Shown piece after piece: positions 20,074 to 30,289 of a stretch of DNA of 64,000 bases (positions are counted from its first letter, which is position 1; each line of letters starts with the position of its first letter). Position numbers and translations under genes: made by a program. The notes under the pieces were generated by a model. The model had not been told where the DNA came from, ran no database searches, and saw nothing but the letters and a program-made list of their open reading frames with translations. This DNA is from Bremia lactucae (taxonomy: Eukaryota; Oomycota; Peronosporomycetes; Peronosporales; Peronosporaceae), in NCBI RefSeq assembly GCF_004359215.1, contig NC_090613.1, positions 7,438,140-7,502,139 of the forward strand, written 5' to 3'.

Positions 20074-20532
20074 ATGATGGAACGAAAATATGTTCAGATT
20101 TTAAATGATAGTAACATACCTTATTTTAAGTGCGCCAGCATAGACGCTAAATTCGCATTAACAGAAGATTTCTATATGATGGCCAAAACGTATCGGCCCA
20201 CCTTAACTGAAAAGGTGTCACCGATCAAATGTCGGACGGATGTTATTCTTAGCGTATACCACACTACATTTTCAAATAAAAACAATGTGCAATTCCGTTA
20301 CACTTCTGGATATTCCACAAAATTACCGAAAGGTTACACACAGGATACATCTGACCAAATGTTTTACGTTTGGTATAAAATACGAGTGATTCGCTCATTC
20401 AACAATCAAGACGCAGTATTTATTATTATAGCTATAGGGCAACGTTCGTATAGGGTGACAGCAAGTACGTTCATCAAAACAATTGCATGCACGAGTGCGC
20501 AAACGAGGCTACAACACTTCAGAAGCCTGTAA
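20074..20532 (+). CDS. Hypothetical open reading frame, 152 codons
   Basis: Open from ATG 20074 to a stop at 20530-20532. The translation (MMERKYVQILNDSNIPYFKC ...) has no motif I know, no signal peptide and no zinc knuckle. It follows an A-family integrase leader fragment, so it may be decayed integrase DNA in a shifted frame or a chance frame in AT-rich DNA. No function is proposed. Confidence 0.25.
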   Translation: MMERKYVQILNDSNIPYFKCASIDAKFALTEDFYMMAKTYRPTLTEKVSPIKCRTDVILSVYHTTFSNKNNVQFRYTSGYSTKLPKGYTQDTSDQMFYVWYKIRVIRSFNNQDAVFIIIAIGQRSYRVTASTFIKTIACTSAQTRLQHFRSL

Positions 20533-20800
20533 GCTAAAATAAGCAGATCTTCAGAGGACAACACTTACTTTTCAGAATATTCTGCAATTGTTGAGAAACT
20601 GGATCCGAGTGAATTGTATTTACTCGGCAGTAAATGGCCTTTAGTGGTTTCAAAGGGGCCTTAAATAAATGTTCATATTATTACTTCAGCTTCAAAAAAC
20701 AAGGAAGCTCAAGCGGGCGAATTTTTGTATCTTCAAAAAACCATGTATTATGCCAAAAATGTGCTGCACTCGTTCCATTATGTTTTGTAATGCCATACTA

Positions 20801-21219
20801 TTTAACGGGGTGGTCGAACCATAATAAACATTAAAAGGAATAATAAAGAAGGATAATGAATACTATCTTCAGTGTACTATAAAAGGGAATAAAAAGACTA
20901 AAACACTATTATCGTGTAGATAATATCGTTACCACATTGGTAATGTTGTGGTAGTAATGTGACAGTTCTGTTCATTAGCTGAATTGAAATCTTCAAATCA
21001 ATCCAGCAAATTGCTGCTAGAGGCGTGGATAGGGTGTGTGCAATGAGTCACTATACACTTTTTCTTACTTATATATAGAGTCAGGACAATGAGAACGTTA
21101 AATATATTATATGCATTGTTTCCTTCTCCTCAAATTAATATTCGGAGCTCCTTTCCTTCATTGCCATCAGTGCAGGGTAGCTAGTGCTAAAGCAGTATGA
21201 GCAAACGGTGCCCGAAATA
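20801..21219 (+). repeat. 5' LTR of A3, degraded
   Basis: Starts about TTTAACGGGGTGG (for TGTAACGGAGTGT) and ends about GTGCCCGAAATA (for GTGCCGTTACA). The body aligns loosely with 27187-27629. The boundaries are approximate. The primer-like TGGTTGCACTTCG follows at 21222. Confidence 0.5.
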
Positions 21220-21360
21220 GCTGGTTGCACTTCGTGGTCCGTCTGACAACACCATATTTGATGAAAGGACGGCAGCTTTTACGCCACGCGTGGAGACTTT
21301 CATTCTAGGCTTGAGAGGTTCATTTACTTAAGAGTTCTCGTACGGAAAGCGGTCAAACGT

Positions 21361-22648
21361 ATGAATTCGACCATAGGCGGGCCAACCACCAGCGACAAAT
21401 ATTATTCGCCCTACAAAATGCGTGAAAAAGGGATTTTATCACCAGCAATGCTCTCGACAGGCAGTGCTGTTGATAGAGCAAGGTGCTCAACAGCTGCATT
21501 TGTTGAGACACAGCATATACATGCTGCTGACGAAAGGTTTACTGATTTGTGTGCCTTGAATGCAATCGAACGGATGAGTTCGGTCGTAGGTGGACCAGCT
21601 GTTAGCGCACTGTTGTTCGCTCTGCTGAGAGATGAGCGACATGCGGATATAGCCGACTTCTTTTAACATGAACTCGATGGGGCCCAAGAAATAGTAGCCT
21701 TTTTCACGAATAAGGCTCTCAACACGCGGGTGTGTTGAGAGAACAGGGTGCTCAACAATTATAACTATTAAGACAGCAGCATTTACATTCTGCTAGCGGG
21801 CCGACGCTTCCACGTCGACCCGAAAGCTTTAAAACGAAATCTCTCAGTCTTAGGCTGTCGAAAGTGACTCCCTTTTAGGTTCGTCGAATTAGATGCCCCC
21901 AATGAAGCTTGCCGTATCAGTGATGATGCGACGAAAGTGAAAGTTGGCATGTCCAACTTAGCTTGACGTGCCAAATCCTGGACCTTAGGGATCAAGATTC
22001 ACGCCAGATTACTTTTTATGTCGTATGAGGTCTTTAAGACCCAGCTCAAGCAAACATTTGAGCCGCCACTTGTTGAATTCAGGGCTCGAGCCGAGCTCCT
22101 GGATTTGGATCAGGGCAAGCGTAATCTTGACGCTTATGCCCAGCATATACGATACCTGGTCAATTGATTCGTGAGTCATCCAATTGATGAACAAACACAG
22201 GCAACTCTGTTTCTTGAAGGTTTGCAGACGGTCCTGCTAAGAATCACCTATTTCAGCTCAAATTCGAGTCGCTCTTTTAAGCGAAATTTATAGCGAAACA
22301 GGAGGACTTCCGTCCTAAACAGGCTTTCGTCCACTCTGGAAGTTATCGTCCTCCGACACGACAAAAAAAGGAGGTCCAAAGTCTATGGACCTCCCGTATG
22401 TGGAGAGCAAGAAACCTCGCTCTTCAAGTAACAAACGATTGCATTTGTGCAATCGTTGTCAAAAGACGGGCCACTACGCCTATAAGTGTAGTGCCCCACG
22501 CCCAGTGCCTAGAAAAAATACTGAGCGAATCGATCGAGCTTCCGTAAAGAACAGCGGAGGACGCGAATCCGACGCTGTTGCAAAATCGCAACGGCTTGGC
22601 GGATCGTCAAATACGATCAGGGTCAGTGGGTGCGGAGCGACCTACTGA
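21361..22648 (+). pseudogene. gag: A3 gag, broken
   Basis: The N-terminal part, 21361-21666, matches the A1 gag (NAIERMSSVVGGPAVSALL against SAVERMSSSVGNDAILAML). The capsid part (about 21980-22330) is heavily frameshifted but keeps QTFEPPLVEFRARAELL-like text. The nucleocapsid part, 22385-22648, has MDLPYVESKKPRSSSNKR and the zinc knuckle CNRCQKTGHYAYKC (C-X2-C-X4-H-X4-C). A local repeat of CTCAACA words occurs at 21715-21760. Confidence 0.75.
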
Positions 22649-22678
22649 TCCAGCAACTTCAAAAGAATTTGCAGGCCT

Positions 22679-23160
22679 TTGACGAAAGTTGCTCCTCACA
22701 CATTGTGTGCAACTGACTCAGAAGATTTTTTTTACATCATCACCTTGAATATTGTAAAGGAAATTATATTGCCATTAAAGTTCCAAGTCGATTGTGAGGC
22801 GTCGAACAGTTTTGTTCGAAGCCAATCGCTAGAAGATCACAGACTCAAATTTAGTGAGCGCGATACATCCCTCTAACGACAATGAAAGTACGCCTAGCAA
22901 CAGGCGTATCTGTAACAGTAAAGAAATGTGTAGTTGGTATCCAATGCACTTTAAAGGGTAAACAGTACGATGATGATTTCACTCCACGTATCTCAGGGGT
23001 ATTGCACCCTTAATGCCCTGACGAATCGCCAATAGTGTCAATTTTGACACTCAGTATGGTATCACCTCGGCCGTCATCGTACTTGATTTGGATGACAAAT
23101 TTTATGGCTTTGGATTCCAATTAATCAAAAAGTATAAACCCTGCATAACCTGGCAGCATC
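22679..23160 (+). pseudogene. A3 protease, interrupted
   Basis: FQVDCEASNSFVRSQSLEDH replaces the usual VDSGASNSF core, so the DSG signature reads DCEA and catalysis would be lost. After a frame change come VRLATGVSVTVKK-type and KQYDDDF-type text. A 90-bp block (22983-23075) related to the D-family tandem module on the opposite strand then splits the domain before the DLDDKF segment at 23085. Confidence 0.65.
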
Positions 23161-24060
23161 GAGCCGTGGCGATGCCTGCCTCTCGTCTATCAGATGGCCA
23201 TCTGATGAACGTCTGGGAGCGTCCACAAGCGTGTGAATGTCCTACGAGTGAGTGCTATGGCCTTTTTTTGCTTCGATCGTTTGCGCGACTGCACAAGACC
23301 TCAGTGATAACACCTATCATACTGTGGAATTAATTCCAGACGGCTGTGAACAAGCATATGCAGCGTTGAAGTTCGGCTGCTCAAATAAATTGAGTGGTAC
23401 TAAAATAGAATGCTTGTTGGAAAAGTAACGTTAAAGTCCAATGCTTGGCTACTAGAGACAGTGCAAAAATCCTAGATCGACTGCAAAGTCGATCGTAGAG
23501 GATATCGCTATGGATGTGCAACCACAGCTAGAGGCAGTTGAGGAGGATATTCCCCAAAATAAACTTGAGGCTATAAGTCCCCAAGAATCTGTGGGAATAA
23601 ACTCTTCGAAACCTGTGGCCAAATAATACCAGGTACCTTTGAAAATAAGTTTTCAAGAGTAAACCGAGACATGAAATGTCTTAGTAAAGAACGGATCAAG
23701 TGTAGGCGCTTATACACTTGATCTGATAGCGCCTCCCTAGTTTATTTTGTAGATAACTCAATTGCTAACGCTTGAACCGAAACGGTTCTTGCGTGATCTG
23801 CGTAGCAGCAAAGTCAAGAAGATCTGCGTACTTGTCACAGACGACAACTATGTGGTCGATATTCGGTCGGCAATAATTCTTTTTAGGAACGAACGGGTTC
23901 TCAGCAGCTCATCGATAATCGAAAGTGTCCTCGATGAGAAGACTCGGATGGACGTTTTACGTCCCAATCCTGGGAGTTTTTGAAGAAAATTATTTATACA
24001 GAGATTTGATCGAATTCGAGGATGTATACCCAGTGACCAAAGGACCACTGTTGCTAATGT
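23160..24060 (+). pseudogene. A3 pol linker
   Basis: Contains the A-family words HLMNVWERPQACECPTSECY (about 23200), VEDIAM (about 23500) and, at 23762-23983, KKICVLVTDDNYVVDIRSAI with NERVLSSSSIIESVLD. Several stops are present. Homology to A1 ends at about 24030 (EFEDVYP), just before the RT lead-in. Confidence 0.6.
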
Positions 24061-24079
24061 CAAAAGTGAGCATAAGGCC

Positions 24080-25560
24080 ACTGTTGCAACATTAAGTGTT
24101 CCGTCGTTAACATTACTTGACGACGTATGAAAAAGTATCAAGTCCCTTAAAGGGTTGATGAATTACCTTAGAATTCATCTTAACAATCCTTGAAAGGATC
24201 ATCGAAGTTGGATCGATCCGCAACGGATCGATACACAACATGCAATAAGTTACTGTCCTTCATAGCTATTGCTGGCGACACAATTCGTGTCGTCGTCTTC
24301 AACTGTAATGATTTGCGTTTACTTATCATGTATGAGTACCTATAAGTGGTCAATGTGGACCCGAGAAGACTTATTCACGATAAGTCGCGACTTCGTCAGG
24401 CCACCCCAGCATGCCGTCGGCAAGTACATACGTGCTTGCGAAGTTAGTTAACGGGTGAAGCTCAGTGCTTCATCCCATGATCCGTTACAACCTCTGCCTG
24501 CTCAGGCAGTGCTGGCAGTCCGTATCCATGGACTTCGTCTTCGGATTTCCCGAAGACGATCATAAGAACAGTATTTTTGTTTTCCTTGATCGTTTCTGCA
24601 AAATGGTACATCTTGCTGCAGTCCCGGAGTCGATCACAGCCAAAGGCTGTGCTCGTGTCTTTGTTAATACGATATTATGTATGACTTAATGGGTTACCCC
24701 GTGAACTGGTATCAGACCGAGACCCTAAATTCACGGCGGAGTTTTGGCAATCTGTGTTCAAATTACTTGGAACATAGTCGAAAATGTTAACTTCTGATCA
24801 TCCTGAAACAGATGATCAGACGGAGCATGCAAACCGTATCCTTGAAGAGATAGTTCGCGGACACGTCCACTCTTGTAAGAGTTGGAGTGAGTTCTTGCCG
24901 ATGGTGGGATTTGCTATTAAAATTTCAGTGCATGCTTCTACAAAGCATACACCGTTTTACGTGAACGGCGTACTGACTTTTATAAAGGGTGTAGGGACTC
25001 GCTCAAGCAAAGAACTTTTTTTAGCTCTTGCTCATCACGCATAGACCCTACGATCAATGCAAAGGATACTAATGTTGATTGAATAAACATTGAAGTGGAC
25101 AAACTTAGTAATATCCATAATGATATTACTACGATGATGAAAGACTTAGCATCAAAAAGAATGATATTAGTGAGAACAATAATGCTCTCACCAAAGAGGA
25201 GATTGACATTTCCGCAGTGTGAACCGGTTGCACTGAAGACAAGAATAAAACCGAGTCAACACGTGATTACCTGGTAGCTAGAGAGGCATTGGTCCGTTTC
25301 GTGCAGGATCCCATCGCTGATGCGGTGGACGATAGAAACTGAACTCCCACAATAATGGGAGAGCAAACATTTTTTCAAATAATGTTAACAACCTAGTCCT
25401 AAAGTCTACGGTGAATCTACCAAAACTTGTAGTGACAAATGTTGGCAGTAATAAATTACTGCCCAAGTATATCGGCCCATTCCGTGTACTGCACCGCTAA
25501 GGCATGCACACGATCGATCACCTCGTAGGATGCGTATGCATCCTACCTTTTATGATTTGC
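24080..25560 (+). pseudogene. A3 integrase, broken
   Basis: Leader SVPSLTLLDDV, then the zinc-binding segment ending KYIRACEVS where A2 reads RACEVCQR. The last zinc-binding Cys is therefore lost. The core follows at 24465-24689 (WQSVSMDFVFGFPEDDHKNS), with the first catalytic Asp in MDF. DRDPKFTAEFWQSVF-type text at about 24715 (second Asp region) and SDHPETDDQTEHANRILEEI (24784) come next. The C-terminal part ends MHPTFYDLRLRPYYQ at 25530-25580. There are four or more frame changes. Confidence 0.8.
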
Positions 25561-27082
25561 GTCTCCGCCCTTACTATCAGTGCGAGACTTCTTCCGATTT
25601 CATATCACCCCGGAGCGGTCTAAGGCGTCTTTCAATATCTGATGTATTCGGGATAAAGGATGATAGTCTCGGAACAGAGTTTGGTTCTGACGAACCAGAC
25701 GATCCACTCTTCTTTCCGAGAAAGAAATTTTTTAGCGAGCTGTCACCAGCTCAATTTGAAGAGCAGACGTGCCCTTTTGCTCGCCAGTTGATTAGTCACA
25801 ACATGCGCAAAACTTCTCAACTGGTCACGGGAAACATTATCAGCCTTCATCGCTAACTCGCGACGACAAGATTGCTCGTGATCAATGTCCTCCTTCAAAT
25901 AGTTAACATTCACGATGTTGATTCGGGCTGTCGAACGAGGCGAACCCGATTTTTCCTCCCTCTCCACATCCATTGACGTATTTGAGTGGTGAGAAGAGTT
26001 TTCTAGTTGAACGCTTCTTGAACTACCTTAATGTGAAAGAGGTTCGAACGAGTTATCTCGTTCGATGGCGAGGAATCCACCCGTTGGGAACCACGATCCC
26101 AACTGATGATGGACTATCAGGGTCTCGTTCGACAGTAGGACAAGACCCATCCTCTTCGACGAATGGCCCATCATAGAACGAGCGCTTCCCGCGCTCGTAA
26201 GAGGATTGGAGATTCCCAATTCCTTCGCGCATCTCACATGAGACAAGCGTCCTCCAATAAGTGTCCTAAAAATAGTAGGAACATGACCTGGACTCTTGAA
26301 ATAGCACTGACATGAGCCCCTCCACGAGAGCCAAGGTGCACTTGCCTCTCTAAACAAACGGTGTAGCTTGTAGCGTGCACCGACTACGGTCCGTTTATCG
26401 AGCCGTTGACGAAAAACATTCAGATTGACAAGCCAGGCCTCGCGGCCAATGCTTTGCACATTCTGTACAAATGCTGTCCAAGCTTGGAACAAAGGAGTGA
26501 CATCCTTTGCCCGATAACAAGTTTACCACCGATGCCGGAAGAAGGCATCGATTAAGAATTCCGTTTTATTCTCACCACGATTGTGAATCCTGGATGAGTT
26601 GAACAACATGATTTGATATCGATCGTTGGTCATATTAGACCAACGAGTCAGGTTACCCTTAGGGGGCAATCATGGCTTCTTTTCGGGAGCAAGCTGCAAC
26701 GTATTGCGGTCTCTCTCCTGTTAAATCATGTTTACGATGACGCTAACATGACCCTCGAAGCGATCCTATGAATCGCTCATTTCCTGGTGATGCAAACTAG
26801 CACCGCCAGCAGCATTCTTCCCTTCACGATCACTCCGTTCCTGGGTGACGCATACTAGCATCAGCAGAGTTGTCATCATCAGATGATTCCCCATCAAAGA
26901 GGTCCGACGAGTCGAACAACCTCGTCATCATCTCTTTGGTTGTCACGGTAGAACCCAGAGATGATGACGAGGTTGTTCGACTCATCGGACCTCTTTGATG
27001 CGGCCTCGCAGGCTACGCGCACAGACTTGTTGGTAGCCATGCGCAAACGAATCAATTTCTGAAAAAAACAAAAATGCGACAA
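25530..27082 (-). pseudogene. Antisense gene of A3, broken
   Basis: Minus-strand gene inside a plus-strand element. It begins near 27082 and moves through GENKTEFLIDAFFRHRW (about 26570). The conserved block follows at 26492-26028 (154 open codons): FQAWTAFVQNVQSIGREAWL, RTVVGARYKLHRLFREA. It ends in a charged helical segment at 25973-25743 (YLKEDIDHEQSCRRELAMKA). The block matches the antisense genes of A2 and A4. The C-terminal half lies opposite the sense chromodomain and integrase tail. The family is unknown to me and has no transmembrane or signal segment. The breaks are consistent with an old copy. Confidence 0.65.
25973..26176 (+). pseudogene. A3 chromodomain
   Basis: FLVERFLNYLNVKEVRTSYL then VRWRGIHPLG is the N-terminal two thirds of a chromodomain, a methyl-histone reader found at the integrase C-terminus of chromoviruses, where it guides insertion. 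The expected WEP end is disturbed (LGTTIPTDDG). The opposite strand of the same bases is part of the antisense gene. Confidence 0.75.
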
Positions 27083-27169
27083 AATTGGAATATAAAAAAT
27101 GATGCAAATTTACAGAGAAAAACGTAACAGTATTTCTCTATAACTCCACGTCAGTCACTTTTGTGACTG

Positions 27170-27186
27170 TTGGCTAAGGGAAGTGA
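27170..27186 (+). other. Polypurine tract of A3
   Basis: CTAAGGGAAGTGA directly precedes the TGTAACGGAG start of the 3' LTR, as in A1. Confidence 0.7.
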
Positions 27187-27629
27187 TGTAACGGAGTGTC
27201 CCGATACACAATAATTATTTCCTATAAGAGAAATAATCAATATTATTTTCTATGAGGGAAAATAAATAAAGAAGTGCAAAATTATTTTTTTTATTAATTT
27301 TGACTTGATAGTTCCAATATTATTAAATTTGGTAATATTGACGCAATAAGACCTGAGTTCTATTGATTGGTTAATTTAAGTTAATGGTTATAAGACACGA
27401 TTGCGCGGTGCGCAAGTAGGCGCCATTCATAGTTTGTAATTAACATAATAAAGTCAGTAGTAGTCAGAAGATCGTTACGAAGGAACTTAATATATTAGTA
27501 CAGTTTCACTTCCTGTAATCTTTCTCTGCACGTCAGCGTTCTTGACGTAAGTCGAGGAGTCTCACCTTTACTGTAATCAGTGCTGGTTGACTAGTACTGT
27601 TATCACAAAAAGCGAAGGGTGCCGTTACA
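27187..27629 (+). repeat. 3' LTR of A3
   Basis: 443 bp, from TGTAACGGAGTGTCC to GGTGCCGTTACA. It is related to family A at its ends but different in the body. A decayed solo-like copy starts at 32834. Confidence 0.8.
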
Positions 27630-28002
27630 ATTCGGCTGCTTTGGCGTCAGGAAGATATCAAGAGCTTTTTCAAACAGCGCTCTCAACGTTAAAGGGGTGT
27701 GCCCTCCGCTTAGGATTTGGGCATTTTGCAGCTAGACTATCTGCTTGAAGTAACGGGGTCTGCTGTTCTGCTCGCAAGTTTCCAAATTCGTCGAAAAAAA
27801 TTGTAACTTAACAACGCTTGGCGGATGAGCACTGTAAGAAGGAATGTTCAAATACCAGTTGAGAGCATCCTGGTATGTAAGAGTGTCCATCTACTATTGC
27901 CACGAATGATAATGAGGTCTTGAATCATGGCTAAATTGTTAGATGAGGAGATGTAAAGCGTAGACTCGACGGATGGGAAAAGTGATATATAAATCACTTT
28001 TC
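27630..28002. other. Spacer with a perfect hairpin
   Basis: No gene is seen. At 27974-28003 a 12-bp inverted repeat, GGGAAAAGTGAT/ATCACTTTTCCC, flanks six bases. It directly abuts the left end of the MITE-like element. Confidence 0.5.
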
Positions 28003-28236
28003 CCCCGTGATAGTTCCCAAACCTTTAAGCATCTACTAGCTATTTTTTAGTAAAAAGCACCTACTAGCCATATTAAGTAGAAAAGGCACCTACTAGCTAC
28101 TTTTAGTTTTAAAGAGCACCTATTAGCTGTTGTTTTGAGTAAAACAATCGTTTGTAGGTGCCTGAAGGTATAGAGCAATTTGTAAAATTAAAAAAATGGC
28201 TACTTGGTGCTTGACCGTTTAGGGACTATCACGGGG
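28003..28236. mobile_element. MITE-like element with internal tandem repeats
   Basis: The terminal inverted repeats begin CCCCGTGATAGTTCCCAAAC (left) and CCCCGTGATAGTCCCTAAAC (right, read inward) and remain similar for about 38 bp. The 160 bp between them hold about four copies of a 37-40-bp unit built on AGCACCTACTAGCTA plus a T/A-rich arm. There is no coding capacity. No target duplication is certain. It could equally be a foldback element. Confidence 0.6.
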
Positions 28237-28440
28237 AAATGTCATCGATACATCGCTTGGAGGAGATTACAGGATAGGAAAAGCCTGATTGCATGTTCGA
28301 CATGAGCTACATAGAGAGAAATAAAATTTGGTTTGGCTGATGTTCCCATAGTTGTGTTGGGTGGTTGTTGCCAGCACAAATCAATGAAGGGTACAACATT
28401 TTGCTCATCACCAAGCGAAGTCCTGTCTTGACTGTAATCT

Positions 28441-28900
28441 TCATGATTGGTTTGTCAAACGAGCCGTGATAGCTTGAAGTACCTTTTCGATCGGGATATT
28501 AATGTCGAGTAACTCTACATTTACAGGTACAATTTGTGTATGTGGCGGTTGTGTCGCTTCTAGAAGGTCACTTACGAGCCGGCTGGACTTGCGTAGGTAT
28601 GCCTGCAAGGACGAATAAATAGACATTTAGTCGAGCCAATTTTTAATTCTTCAAAATACGCTATTCGAGACAATTGGACGGATAAAGTAGAAGCTTGTGG
28701 AACTTAGCTAAAGTATGAATACACTGACTGATCGGTTGTTTAATTTGCAACAATGACCCGTGTAGTATCTTAGTCATTACAGAACGCATGTTTCTTGGCG
28801 GCAGGTTGGTACTAGTTTCGAACTTCGGTACGAACGGGTCGGGACAGAGCATGGACTGTGCGCGTTGGCACTCATAGGTGGTACTGTAGGAAAGATGTCC
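28441..28900 (-). pseudogene. Host-like gene remnant with candidate introns
   Basis: The minus strand gives two coding-like segments. The first, about 28900-28661, reads YECQRAQSMLCPDPFVPKFE and continues to KFHKLLLYPSNCLE. The second, about 28606-28441, reads AYLRKSSRLVSDLLEATQPP and continues to LQAITARLTNQS then a stop. A good splice acceptor (TCCTTGCAG) precedes the second and another (TTTCCTACAG) precedes the first, which suggests short introns. The composition is unlike the transposons. I cannot name the family. It lies about 1 kb from the telomere repeats. It could be intact if an upstream exon exists, but none was found. Confidence 0.35.
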
Positions 28901-28929
28901 ACAAATTATTGGATGTGATCCTCTAATTA

Positions 28930-29853
28930 AAAAAAAAACGGTGCTCAGTTAGTCAACAATAACGAGTTTAACATTTGAACGGCTCGAACGCGTGGCGTTG
29001 CATCGTGTTAAAAATTCTGTACTTTGTTAGAGTCCAAGTCGCCTTTTCAAAAAGCATAGCGGACATGCTTCAAGATCTTTTCAACTAAAGCTGACGCTAG
29101 CTTGAGCTAAAAAGAGGTTTTGGAACATAGACCTTGCATGTGGGAACTTCGGGAAAGCTCGAAATTGAGGAGAGAGTCGAACATGACGCTTAAAGTTGTG
29201 AAGGGCAGTATGAAGATCGGACGGTGTTCGTCCTGTTTAGATACATTTGCTTTTCAAACATGGCAACCTCCATTTGGAAATATCTGACTTACTTATGTAA
29301 AGGCATGTTCTACACAGATCTGGCGCAAGGATTAAGGTTTAGGGTTAAGGTTTGGTCGATCGGAATAGACATATTCACCCTCCCTTTGAAAACCCATTGA
29401 ATAAAAATCTACTATTGTAATGGATACACAAATCTCAAATGAAATTCAAAAGTAACATATCCTTTCGTTTGAAAAGCCTTCATCAGTAAGAATCCCACGT
29501 GTTTTTTTTTGGCTATTTGTAGCCACCCATTTTATAAGCGGGCTTAGAAAAATGCTGTAAAGTTCTATATGAAAAAGCAGCTGTGCAAAAATGTTAATAC
29601 AATACTTATTTACGTTTTAATGTTGTAAGTTATGCGTATTTATACTCTTTTAATTTTGACAGTTTTTGTGTTTAAAATTTAGTTTTTTTTCGAAAATAAT
29701 CTAAGTGTCAAAAATAACTGTAACAATATTTGTAATAATATTTGTAAATTTTTTATTTGAATTAAATATATTTTATGATTTAAATTTTTTTTGCGATTGT
29801 AATTGTGAAGTTGTCATTTCAATATTGTAAAATAGTCTAACTTGTGACTATGG
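28930..29853. other. AT-rich subtelomeric spacer
   Basis: No gene is recognised. A lone telomere-like stretch (AAGGTTTAGGGTTAAGG) occurs at 29332-29350. From about 29570 the sequence becomes strongly AT-rich, with long T runs, up to the telomere array. Confidence 0.5.
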
Positions 29854-30109
29854 TTTAGGGTTTAAAGTTTACGGTGTAGGGTGTAGGGTTTAGGGTGTAG
29901 GGTGTAGGGTGTAGGGTGTAGGGTGTAGGGTTTAGGGTGTAGGGTGTAGGGTGTAGGGTGTAGGGTGTAGGGTTTAGGGTTTAGGGTTTAGGGTTTAGGG
30001 TTTAGGGTTTAGGGTTTAGGGTTTAGGGTTTAGGGTTTAGGGTTTAGGGTTTAGGGTTTAGGGTTTAGGGTTTAGGGTTTAGGGTTTAGGGTTTAGGGTT
30101 TAGGGTTTA
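29854..30109 (+). repeat. Telomeric repeat array (TTTAGGG)n
   Basis: Twelve TGTAGGG variant units with two interspersed TTTAGGG units come first (about 29875-29972). Nineteen perfect TTTAGGG units plus a partial one follow (29973-30109), ending at a gap. The G-rich strand points right. Degenerate units inside and perfect ones outside is the order expected at a real chromosome end. TTTAGGG is the repeat of oomycetes and plants. Confidence 0.95.
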
Positions 30110-30209
30110 NNNNNNNNNNNNNNNNNNNNNNNNNNNNNNNNNNNNNNNNNNNNNNNNNNNNNNNNNNNNNNNNNNNNNNNNNNNNNNNNNNNNNNNNNNN
30201 NNNNNNNNN
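30110..30209. other. Scaffold gap (100 N) after the telomere
   Basis: Exactly 100 N directly after the telomeric array. Sequence to the right is ordinary transposon DNA. Confidence 0.95.
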
Positions 30210-30237
30210 TGGCCGCATTGCGACGTGCCCGCCTACA
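30210..30237 (+). repeat. Tail of a family B LTR
   Basis: The first 28 bases after the gap match the last 28 bases of the family B LTR in sense orientation, ending GTGCCCGCCTACA. The rest of this LTR must lie in or beyond the gap. No primer site follows. Confidence 0.6.
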
Positions 30238-30289
30238 GGGACACACGTGTACGTCACTTGGTTCTGTAACAACTTTGCTTAGTTTACGG

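Larger units (their letters stand above)
20801..27629 (+). mobile_element. Ty3/gypsy element A3, lacking RT
   Basis: Relative of A1 and A2 with its own LTR type. Order: degraded 5' LTR (20801-21219), primer site (21222), gag, protease, linker, then a direct jump at about 24040 from the linker into the integrase leader. Integrase, chromodomain, an opposite-strand gene (27082-25530), polypurine tract and 3' LTR (27187-27629) follow. RT and RNase H are missing as a block. No matching target duplication was found. It is the mirror case of A1, which keeps RT but lacks integrase. Confidence 0.8.
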
